This document shows positions 1-5,955 of a DNA stretch of 5,955 nucleotides, piece by piece. Source of the DNA: Melioribacter roseus (GTDB lineage: Bacteria; Bacteroidota; Ignavibacteria; Ignavibacteriales; Melioribacteraceae); NCBI GenBank assembly GCA_020724325.1, contig DYHC01000133.1, positions 1 to 5,955 on the forward strand, in the 5' to 3' direction. A program made the position numbers and the translations under genes. The notes below the pieces were generated by a model that saw only the letters and a list, made by a program, of their open reading frames with translations, was not told where the DNA came from and did no database searches. Within the stretch, counting starts at the first letter, position 1. The number at the start of each line of letters is the position of its first letter.

Positions 1-51
1 CTAAAACCATTTGTGAAAAATTAGTGTTTTTAGTGGCAAAAAAATCACCCG

Positions 52-80
52 TTGCATAACATCAGTAATTGATTGATAAT
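52..80 (+). promoter_or_regulatory. Candidate sigma-70-like promoter upstream of the SpoIID-domain gene
   Basis: TTGCAT at 52-57 and GATAAT at 75-80 are separated by exactly 17 bases, the ideal spacing for a housekeeping promoter. The -10 matches TATAAT at 5 of 6 positions; the -35 matches TTGACA at only 3 of 6. A start near base 87 would give a leader of about 68 bases before the ATG at 155. In AT-rich DNA such matches occur by chance, and if the source is a Bacteroidota its primary sigma factor may prefer a different consensus, so this is a modest-confidence call. It is the only reasonable promoter I found in the window, and its position ahead of a run of close-packed genes fits an operon promoter. 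Confidence 0.35.
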
Positions 81-94
81 GGCGATTATTCATC
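71..94. repeat. Imperfect inverted repeat overlapping the candidate -10
   Basis: Arms GATTGATAAT (71-80) and ATTATTCATC (85-94) flank the 4-base loop GGCG. Eight of ten positions pair as Watson-Crick, one is a G-T wobble in RNA, and one is a mismatch. The left arm contains the candidate -10 hexamer, so the repeat could be an operator or the base of a weak leader hairpin. It is A/T-rich and has no following T-run, so it does not look like a terminator. Chance occurrence is quite possible. Confidence 0.25.
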
Positions 95-154
95 CTACCC
101 AATTAAGGAAAGCATTACTATATTTATGAACAAAAATCGGGTCTTGCTCTAAAA

Positions 155-1489
155 ATGAATGAGCCAAACATCAAAATCGGAATATTGTCTGCTCAGGAAA
201 TAAATTTTGAATTGTACGGTGATTTTAATATAAACGGAATTAATAAAAGGGAGAGCGGCAAATTTACTGCCTGGCAGCAAAATGACAGGGTTATGATTTC
301 TAAAGATGGAGTGGAAATTCATTCCGCTGCCGAAGTTATTTTTAGACCGGAGGATTTTGAGATTGAATCTTTTTTAATCAGGAATGTTGTTATTGGAAAA
401 CAATTTCACTGGGAGCGAAAAGAGAACCAGAGATTCCGGGGAATTTTAAAAATTATTAAAGAAAAAAATCTTTTAACGGCAATTAACATTATACCGCTGG
501 AAGAATATCTGGTAAGTGTTATTTCTTCAGAGATGAGTCCAAACAGCTCGCCCGAATTACTTAAAGCGCATGCAATTGTATCCCGCGGATGGCTTCTTGC
601 ACAGCTTGAAAAAAGAAATAAAAAAGAAAAGCGAAAATCAGTTAACGAAACAGCTGCCGATACAGAAATTATTAGATGGTATGATAGGGATGATCATTCT
701 AATTACGATTTTTGTGCAGACGATCATTGTCAAAGATACCAGGGTGTTACAAAAATTATAAATGATAGTGCGTTGAACGCTGCCGATTCTACACGCGGTC
801 TTGTTCTAATCTACGATAACAAAATTTGCGATACCCGTTTTTCCAAATGCTGCGGAGGGATGACCGAGTCTTTCGAAAATGTTTGGGAACCCGTTAAGCA
901 CAACTATCTTTCACCTGTAACCGATTACAAATTTGAACTCAACGGTGTTGATTACGATTTAACAAACAATAAGCTGGCAGAGCAATGGATCCGCTCTAAT
1001 CCGCATGCTTATTGTAATACTAACGACCCAAGAATTTTATCCCAGATATTAATTGATTTCGATAGAGCGACAACTAATTTTTTCCGCTGGAATGTTGAAT
1101 ATACACAAGAGGAAATTTCCGGTATTATCAAAGAAAAGAGCGGAATTGATTTTGGAAGAATCAAAGATCTTATTCCTCTTATACGCGGATATTCCGGCAG
1201 AATTATTAAATTAGTAATAGTAGGCGAAAAGAAAGAAATAATTATTGGTAAAGAATTAGAGATCAGAAAGACATTATCCAAATCCCATTTATATAGTTCC
1301 GCTTTCTTTGTTGAAAAGAAAAATATTGCAGCAGGATTTCCTCAGAGTTTTATTTTACACGGTGCAGGATGGGGACATGGAGTAGGACTTTGTCAAATCG
1401 GCGCCGCTGTAATGGGCGAAAAAGGTTACAAGTTTGACGAGATTCTTATTCATTACTTTAACGGCGCTAAAATCCAAAAGATTTATTAA
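155..1489 (+). CDS. SpoIID/LytB-domain protein (predicted peptidoglycan lytic transglycosylase family)
   Basis: This 444-residue protein belongs to the SpoIID/LytB family, whose Bacillus and Clostridioides members cleave peptidoglycan glycan strands lacking stem peptides. The signature PLEEYLVSVISSEMSP spans residues 114-129; by family analogy E126 of SEM is the likely catalytic acid. ELLKAHAIVSRGWLL follows directly. A lysine/arginine-rich variable linker lies around residues 153-161. CADDHCQRY (C187, H191, C192) resembles the Cys/His zinc site reported in C. difficile SpoIID. CCGG (C232-G235) and a C-terminal GWGHGVGL (405-412) complete the family pattern. The N-terminus, MNEPNIKIGIL, has no hydrophobic signal peptide. 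The start is fixed because the frame upstream has no ATG, GTG or TTG before an in-frame TAA at 104-106; no clear Shine-Dalgarno site precedes it. The stop overlaps the next start by one base. The family call is secure; enzymatic activity, substrate and location are inferred. Confidence 0.93.
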   Translation: MNEPNIKIGILSAQEINFELYGDFNINGINKRESGKFTAWQQNDRVMISKDGVEIHSAAEVIFRPEDFEIESFLIRNVVIGKQFHWERKENQRFRGILKIIKEKNLLTAINIIPLEEYLVSVISSEMSPNSSPELLKAHAIVSRGWLLAQLEKRNKKEKRKSVNETAADTEIIRWYDRDDHSNYDFCADDHCQRYQGVTKIINDSALNAADSTRGLVLIYDNKICDTRFSKCCGGMTESFENVWEPVKHNYLSPVTDYKFELNGVDYDLTNNKLAEQWIRSNPHAYCNTNDPRILSQILIDFDRATTNFFRWNVEYTQEEISGIIKEKSGIDFGRIKDLIPLIRGYSGRIIKLVIVGEKKEIIIGKELEIRKTLSKSHLYSSAFFVEKKNIAAGFPQSFILHGAGWGHGVGLCQIGAAVMGEKGYKFDEILIHYFNGAKIQKIY

Positions 1490-2595
1490 TGAAAGTATTG
1501 CTTACATGTTTATCCCGCAGCTGGGGCGGACTCGAAATGTATTCTATTCTTACCGCCAGGCAGCTTATTAAAAATAACATTGAAACCGAATTACTCTGTT
1601 ACAAAAATTCCCGCGTACATACAGATGCTGTTAATTGTAACATTCCTGTAGTTGAATCCAATTATAAAAACTATTTTCAATTGTCCGGGTACTTAAATGT
1701 TTCGGGAATTCTTAAGAAGAATAAATACGACATTATTCACTGTCAGACCTCAAAAGATTTATGGTTAATAGTGCCGTCACTAAAGATTTCAATGCTTGAT
1801 ACTCCTAAACAAATGGGCTCATATATTATAAAGAAAGATTTTCTGCATAAATGGATTTATACGCGGCTTAACCTTGCATTGGCTATAAGTAACGTTATCG
1901 CAAAAAACCTTGTAGATACAACGCCGTTAACCACAGGTAAAATTGAACTGCTTCATAATTCAATTGATACCGGTCTATTTAACCCCGAAACAGTAGATAG
2001 AAATCTTGTCCGTAAAGAGTTCAGGATTAATGATAACGAATTACTAATTGGAATGATGGCTCGTTTTAGTCCCGGCAAAGGTCACGAAGAATTTATTCTT
2101 GCAGCACACGATCTGTTACGTAAATATGATAATCTTCGATTTATGATAACCGGCGAGCCAAGTAAGGGCGAAGATAATTATGCTGCTAAAATAAAAACTA
2201 TGGCTGCCGGTCTTGATATATTAGACAAAATAATCTTCACCGGATACAGGAAAGATACTCCCGAAGTATTAGCCGCTCTTGATATTTTTGTTTTTCCATC
2301 TCATGCAGAAGCATTTGGAATTGCATTAGCAGAAGCACTTAGCATGGGTAAACCATCTGTATGTTCAAATTCAGACGGCGTTCTCGATATTGCCGTTGAT
2401 AAAGAAACCTCTTTTCTATTTGAAAAGAAAAACTGGATGGATCTGAAAGAGAAACTTGAGCAGTTAATTACTAACGAGAACTTAAGAATAGAATTCGGTA
2501 AAGCTGCCCGTAAACGCGCTGTTGAAATTTTTGATATAAATATTTTTACAACTAGACTGATTGGCATTTACAATAAACTTATCGAATCATCTTGA
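1489..2595 (+). CDS. Glycosyltransferase, GT4-type (GT-B fold)
   Basis: This 368-residue protein, of usual length for the family, should transfer a sugar from a nucleotide-sugar donor to an envelope glycan or lipid acceptor at the cytoplasmic face of the membrane; donor and acceptor cannot be read from the sequence. The N-terminal half starts with a Rossmann strand (MKVLLTCL) and a Gly-Gly loop (G13-G14 in SWGGLEMY). LLHNSIDTGLFNP is the family's link to the donor-binding half. There R192 and K197 (RFSPGKGHEEF) match the conserved phosphate-contacting Arg/Lys pair, and E274-E282 (EAFGIALAE) form the EX7E motif. IIFTGYRKD and DIFVFPSHAEAFG are also typical. No membrane segment or signal is evident. 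The ATG shares its A with the TAA of the SpoIID-domain gene (TAATG), which implies translational coupling; no independent ribosome site is visible. Related proteins act in lipopolysaccharide, capsule and exopolysaccharide synthesis, but no other such genes are in view, so the pathway is unassigned. Confidence 0.93.
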   Translation: MKVLLTCLSRSWGGLEMYSILTARQLIKNNIETELLCYKNSRVHTDAVNCNIPVVESNYKNYFQLSGYLNVSGILKKNKYDIIHCQTSKDLWLIVPSLKISMLDTPKQMGSYIIKKDFLHKWIYTRLNLALAISNVIAKNLVDTTPLTTGKIELLHNSIDTGLFNPETVDRNLVRKEFRINDNELLIGMMARFSPGKGHEEFILAAHDLLRKYDNLRFMITGEPSKGEDNYAAKIKTMAAGLDILDKIIFTGYRKDTPEVLAALDIFVFPSHAEAFGIALAEALSMGKPSVCSNSDGVLDIAVDKETSFLFEKKNWMDLKEKLEQLITNENLRIEFGKAARKRAVEIFDINIFTTRLIGIYNKLIESS

Positions 2596-2648
2596 AAAAT
2601 AAAGTCAGAAATTATTCATCAATCTTATCGGGGAACAGCAGCAATTAA
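2596..2648 (+). other. Short intergenic gap with a weak, distant ribosome-site match
   Basis: These 53 bases separate the glycosyltransferase from the BatA-like gene. GGGGAA at 2630-2635 is the only purine-rich element, but it lies 13 bases from the ATG, farther than ideal. The codon just before the ATG (2646-2648) is an in-frame TAA, so the next gene cannot start upstream of 2649. No hairpin followed by a T-run and no good -35/-10 pair is visible, so read-through from the upstream genes is the simplest reading. Confidence 0.45.
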
Positions 2649-4742
2649 ATGACATTCTTAAACCCCGCAATATTATTTGGATTGCTCGCAGCATCTATAC
2701 CGATAATTCTGCATTTTCTTAATCTCCGCAAACTCAAGAAAGTTGAGTTCAGCACTTTAATCTTTCTTAAAGAGCTGCAAAAAACAAAAATCAGAAGAAT
2801 TAAATTAAAGCAGTGGCTGATCCTTTTGTTAAGATTATTAATAATAATTATGCTTGTTTTAGCATTTGCCAGACCAGCTATTAAAACCGGATTTGCAGGT
2901 TACGCTGCTGCAAAAACCAGTGCCGTTTTTATAATTGACAATACTTTCAGCATGTCAATTGTTGCAAACGAAGGGTCCTATTTAAACAAATCAAAACAAA
3001 TAGCGCGGGAATTAATAAACAATTTTCAGAGCGGCGATGAAATAGCGGTTGTTCCAATTGTTACAGAAGAAAATTGGAAAGCAAAACCGAAAACCGATTT
3101 CAGCATTGTACAAAAAGAAATAGAAGAAATTCGAATATCGGCTGTTCGTAAAACTTTATACGATGCTGTTGTTAACGCCGGAAGAATTTTATTCGAATCA
3201 AAGAATTTTAATAAAGAGGTTTATCTCTTAACCGATCTTCAATCAGGATCTTTTAATAAAATGAAAGAATCGCTCTCAAGCTTAACAGGATTATTTCAGA
3301 ACACGAAATTTTTTGTTGTAAACCTTCAAAAGAAATCGCCCTTAAATCTTGGCGTTGATAGCGTTAAACTGAACACTCAAATATTTGAAAAGAACAAACC
3401 GTTAAACTTTCTGGCATACGTTAAAAATTATTCGGAATCAAATTTAGAAAGTTCGGTTGTTTCGCTATATATAAACGACAAAAGAAGTGCCCAGCAAAGT
3501 ATTACGCTAAGCGGCAGCGAATCTAAACAGATATTTTTTGAAACAACTTTAACAGATACCGGACTTGTAAATGCAACTGTAGAGATAGAAGACGATGATG
3601 TTGTTCCAGACAACAAGAGGTTCACAAGCTTTTACGCGCCAGATAAAATTAAACTGCTCCTTTTATATAATTCGTCCAATGACCTAAATTTCCTTAACCT
3701 GGTGTTTAATAGCCAGATAATTAGTGCATTGGAAGTTACAGAAGAAAAACTTTCGCAACTCCAAAGGCAGAACCTTCAGAGGTATAATGTAATTGTTTTA
3801 ATCGGCACTCCAGATGAAAGCGGAACAGACAAGCTGAAAAATTATATTGATAACGGCGGAGGCGTTCTCTTTTTTCCTGAATCGAATGCCGATTTAAACT
3901 CAATTAAAAATTTCTTTAATAAACTTAAGTTACCTTCTCCAATGGGTTTTATCGGTAAGATAAATTCACCCGATTTACCGGCTCAATTTGATAAGATCGA
4001 TTTTAAGCATCCTCTCTTCGCTAATTTATTTGAAGATAAATCTAAAACTAAAATCGAATCGCCGGAAATTTATTATTATATGAAATTAATTGCCGAGGCG
4101 GACGGAAAGAATATAATTTCCATGTTCGATAAGTCTGCCTTTCTTAGTGAATACAAATCTGGCTCCGGTAAATTACTTGTATTTAACACATCGCCGGTAT
4201 TAAGCTGGAACAATTTTCCGTTAAAATCAATTTTCCCGGCTTTGCTAAGCAAAAGTATTTTGTATCTATCCTCGCAATTCAAAGAAAGTGAAACAACCTA
4301 TTGCGGAGATGAAATTTTTATAAAGGTGCCGTCATCACGACAGTTAAAAATTGTTTATCCAAATGATGTGTCTGAAATTATTAATACAGATTCGCTTCAA
4401 AATAAAAACTATTTCCGCTTTGCAAATACTCAATTAGCCGGAACATACCGGTTTTATTCCGGAGGTGAATTGATCGATTATTGTTCAATCAATCATGATC
4501 CGGATGAATCTATTATAAGTTATAATTCAATATCAGATTTAGAAAACTTTCTTGAAAAAGCCGGTTTTGATGGTTCATTCTTTACTTTAGATGACAACCG
4601 GAAAATTTCTGATCAAATTTATAATTCGAGATTTGGCACTGAATTGTGGAAATATTTTATTATTGCTGCCTTACTTTTGGCTCTAATGGAAATGATTGCT
4701 GCAAGAAGTTCTAAAAAGGATGCCGAACAATTTGTTAATTAA
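2649..4742 (+). CDS. BatA-domain / von Willebrand A membrane protein with a C-terminal membrane anchor
   Basis: This 697-residue inner-membrane protein begins with the BatA N-terminal module: MTFLNPAILFGLLAASIPI forms the first membrane segment (about 5-24), then a basic loop (HFLNLRKLKKVEFSTLIFL), then a second segment (about 55-75) ending LAFARPAI. A von Willebrand A domain follows from about residue 92. Its metal site reads D97-x-T99-x-S101 in IDNTFSM, with T169 in RKTLYDAV and D196 in LLTDLQSG as likely further ligands. A beta-rich stretch covers about 230-330. Residues about 334-540 (IKLLLLYNSS, VIVLIGTPDES, GGGVLFFPES at 403-412) resemble a glutamine-amidotransferase-like fold, without an obvious catalytic Cys. 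A last membrane segment lies at about 667-685. Homologues often sit beside MoxR ATPase and DUF58 genes and were linked to aerotolerance in Bacteroides; neither partner is visible here. An in-frame TAA directly before the ATG fixes the start. The molecular function of these proteins is not established; binding of a protein ligand through the metal site is inferred. Confidence 0.9.
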   Translation: MTFLNPAILFGLLAASIPIILHFLNLRKLKKVEFSTLIFLKELQKTKIRRIKLKQWLILLLRLLIIIMLVLAFARPAIKTGFAGYAAAKTSAVFIIDNTFSMSIVANEGSYLNKSKQIARELINNFQSGDEIAVVPIVTEENWKAKPKTDFSIVQKEIEEIRISAVRKTLYDAVVNAGRILFESKNFNKEVYLLTDLQSGSFNKMKESLSSLTGLFQNTKFFVVNLQKKSPLNLGVDSVKLNTQIFEKNKPLNFLAYVKNYSESNLESSVVSLYINDKRSAQQSITLSGSESKQIFFETTLTDTGLVNATVEIEDDDVVPDNKRFTSFYAPDKIKLLLLYNSSNDLNFLNLVFNSQIISALEVTEEKLSQLQRQNLQRYNVIVLIGTPDESGTDKLKNYIDNGGGVLFFPESNADLNSIKNFFNKLKLPSPMGFIGKINSPDLPAQFDKIDFKHPLFANLFEDKSKTKIESPEIYYYMKLIAEADGKNIISMFDKSAFLSEYKSGSGKLLVFNTSPVLSWNNFPLKSIFPALLSKSILYLSSQFKESETTYCGDEIFIKVPSSRQLKIVYPNDVSEIINTDSLQNKNYFRFANTQLAGTYRFYSGGELIDYCSINHDPDESIISYNSISDLENFLEKAGFDGSFFTLDDNRKISDQIYNSRFGTELWKYFIIAALLLALMEMIAARSSKKDAEQFVN

Positions 4743-4747
4743 CTATC

Positions 4748-4752
4748 GGAAG
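4748..4752 (+). promoter_or_regulatory. Possible ribosome binding site for the TTG start of hflX
   Basis: GGAAG lies 11 bases before the TTG at 4764, within the 21-base gap after the BatA-like stop. The match to the Shine-Dalgarno core is partial and the spacing slightly long. It supports the non-ATG start because no other start codon lies between the in-frame TAA at 4740-4742 and the conserved N-terminal domain. Confidence 0.35.
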
Positions 4753-4763
4753 TATTAGCCGAA

Positions 4764-5955
4764 TTGAAACCTAAAATTATAGAAATAAAAAACCGTCCAA
4801 AAGAAAGAGCAATACTAATAGCTCTTGCAACGGGGAATTATACTAGAGATCAGGTTGAAGAGCATCTTGATGAATTAGAACTTCTTACAGATACTGCCGG
4901 TGCCGAAACAGTGTTTAAAATTTTTCAAGATAAGAATCATCCCGATCCGGCATTTTTTATTGGCAAAGGTAAAGCAGAAGAAATTGCACAGTTGATTGAG
5001 CTGAATGATATTCACATTGTAATTTTTGATGACGACTTAAACCCTACGCAGGTAAGAAACCTCGAAAAGTTATTTGACCGAAAAGTACTGGATAGAAGCG
5101 GATTAATACTAGATATCTTTGCCTCGCGTGCAAAAACATGCGAATCAAAAACGCAAGTAGAACTTGCACAATTACAATATATGCTGCCGCGTTTAACACG
5201 GGCGTGGACTCACCTTTCCAAACAATATGGTGGAATTGGAACAAAAGGTCCAGGTGAAACTCAGATTGAAACCGACCGCCGAATAATTCGTTCTAGAATA
5301 AGCAAGCTTAAAGAGAACCTTAAAAAAATTGATTCTCAGCAAATTACCAAGAGCGCATCGCGTAAGAATTTTGTAAATGCCACTCTAGTTGGATATACAA
5401 ATGCCGGTAAATCTACTCTTTTAAATCTGCTTACAAGCGCTGGTGTTTTAGCCGAAGATAAATTATTTGCAACACTCGATTCTACAACCAGAGCATTTGA
5501 ACTAGACAAAAACAAAAAAATTCTGTTGAGTGATACAGTAGGATTTATCCGTAAACTGCCGCATAATCTTGTTGCATCTTTCAAAACAACTCTAAATGTT
5601 GTTAAGGAAGCAGATATTATTCTTCATGTTATTGATGTATCGCATGAGTTTTATGACGACCAGATAAAGGTTGTAGAGGAAACGCTAAAAGAATTGAACA
5701 GCAGCAATAAAAAGGAATTAAAAATATTCAACAAAATTGATCTCCTTAAAGAACGTCACATTATTGAAACGCTCTCAATTCAGTACCCTGATTCAATCTT
5801 TATTTCTGCCGCACGAGGAATTGGCATAAACAGGTTAATCGATTCTCTCACCGCTATTTTCGAAATGAATGTTACTGCTAATCAAGTAAAAGTTAAACAC
5901 ACCGATTCCAAAATAATTTCTGCAATTTATGAGCTTGCGGAAGTTATTAATGCTG
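4764..5955 (+). CDS. hflX: HflX ribosome-associated GTPase (3' end cut by the window)
   Basis: HflX binds the large ribosomal subunit and splits or rescues stalled ribosomes, notably in heat stress, using GTP. About 397 codons are present; family proteins run to roughly 400-440, so only a short C-terminal piece is missing. The N-terminal HflX domain starts near PKERAILIAL and contains FFIGKGKAEEI and VIFDDDLNPTQVRNLEK. It is followed by the helical region and the glycine-rich hallmark GGIGTKGPGETQIETDRR (156-173). The G domain shows G1 GYTNAGKST (210-218), G2 FATLDSTTR (235-243), G3 DTVGF (257-261), G4 NKID (323-326) and G5 SA (348-349); all key residues are intact. The start is taken as TTG 4764 because the frame has no ATG until well inside the domain and no other start codon between the in-frame TAA at 4740-4742 and the conserved region. 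The gene begins 21 bases after the BatA-like gene in the same frame, so it is probably co-transcribed. Identity is secure; the exact start is less so. Confidence 0.95.
   Translation, partial: MKPKIIEIKNRPKERAILIALATGNYTRDQVEEHLDELELLTDTAGAETVFKIFQDKNHPDPAFFIGKGKAEEIAQLIELNDIHIVIFDDDLNPTQVRNLEKLFDRKVLDRSGLILDIFASRAKTCESKTQVELAQLQYMLPRLTRAWTHLSKQYGGIGTKGPGETQIETDRRIIRSRISKLKENLKKIDSQQITKSASRKNFVNATLVGYTNAGKSTLLNLLTSAGVLAEDKLFATLDSTTRAFELDKNKKILLSDTVGFIRKLPHNLVASFKTTLNVVKEADIILHVIDVSHEFYDDQIKVVEETLKELNSSNKKELKIFNKIDLLKERHIIETLSIQYPDSIFISAARGIGINRLIDSLTAIFEMNVTANQVKVKHTDSKIISAIYELAEVINA

Larger units (their letters stand above)
1..154 (+). other. Upstream region, possibly with the end of a preceding gene
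   Basis: No complete gene fits here. One plus-strand frame is open from the window edge to a TAA at 57-59 (18 codons, ending AKKSPVA), and another from base 1 to a TAG at 22-24 (ending FVKN). Either could be the last codons of an upstream gene, but both are too short to recognise. The rest holds the candidate promoter, the inverted repeat, and an 8-codon ORF at 126-152 (MNKNRVLL) ending two bases before the SpoIID-domain start. AAGGAA at 105-110 is purine-rich but lies 15 bases from that mini-ORF and 44 bases from the real start. No terminator with a stem and T-run is visible. Confidence 0.4.

Noticed and set aside
21..50. Short direct repeat TTAGTG and a GTG/CAC pairing as a terminator for an upstream gene
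   Set aside because: The possible stem is only three base pairs and there is no following T-run.
570..761. Plus-strand open frame of 63 codons inside the SpoIID-domain gene
   Set aside because: It overlaps the conserved region of the SpoIID-domain protein in another frame and has no recognisable content.
1009..1281. Minus-strand open frame of 90 codons
   Set aside because: It lies entirely within the SpoIID-domain gene, has no family motif, and has no plausible ribosome site; it is a shadow of the real gene.
2301..2567. Minus-strand open frame of 88 codons
   Set aside because: It is antisense to the EX7E region and C-terminus of the glycosyltransferase; no independent evidence for a gene.
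4734..4743. Perfect palindrome GTTAATTAAC over the stop of the BatA-like gene
   Set aside because: A 10-base A/T-rich palindrome is expected by chance here, has no loop for a hairpin and no T-run, so it is neither a terminator nor a supported operator.
4740..4766. BatA-like protein and HflX in the same reading frame, separated only by one TAA: possible fusion or read-through
   Set aside because: Each protein is complete at this junction by family comparison, the former ending after its membrane anchor and the latter starting at its normal N-terminal domain; sharing a frame happens one time in three.
5336..5584. Minus-strand open frames within hflX (also 5044-5244)
   Set aside because: Both are antisense to highly conserved HflX motifs, which fully explain the sequence.

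Overview
The window is a compact, AT-rich, one-directional stretch of chromosome. Four plus-strand protein genes are packed with gaps of at most about 50 bases. It looks like the genome of a non-sporulating, Gram-negative-type bacterium of the Bacteroidota/Chlorobiota/Ignavibacteriota group. This inference rests on the BatA-type protein (two N-terminal membrane segments, a von Willebrand A domain and a C-terminal membrane anchor) and on a SpoIID-domain protein that starts without a signal peptide and carries a CADDHCQRY block. An Ignavibacteria-like source is my best guess; I could not test it by a search.

Layout. Bases 1-154 are non-coding or carry only the last codons of an upstream gene. 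They contain a candidate sigma-70-like promoter, an imperfect inverted repeat over its -10 region, and an 8-codon mini-ORF. Bases 155-1489 encode a SpoIID/LytB-domain protein. Bases 1489-2595 encode a family-4-type glycosyltransferase whose start overlaps the previous stop by one base (TAATG). After a 53-base gap, 2649-4742 encode a 697-residue BatA/VWA membrane protein. After 21 more bases, hflX, a ribosome-associated GTPase, begins at a TTG codon at 4764 and runs off the right edge. No RNA genes, mobile elements, CRISPR arrays or convincing terminators were seen.

How the genes may work together. The SpoIID-domain protein (glycan-strand cleavage in its family) and the glycosyltransferase (sugar transfer in the cytoplasm) are tightly coupled and probably co-expressed, which hints at a shared envelope-polysaccharide role. 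The BatA-like protein is an inner-membrane protein of unknown function, and HflX rescues stalled ribosomes under stress. The tight same-strand spacing suggests one transcription unit, but the last two genes have no obvious biochemical link to the first two. I see no convincing new system. The points most worth checking are the SpoIID-domain protein lacking an export signal, the BatA-like protein apparently separated from moxR/DUF58 partners, and the non-ATG start of hflX.
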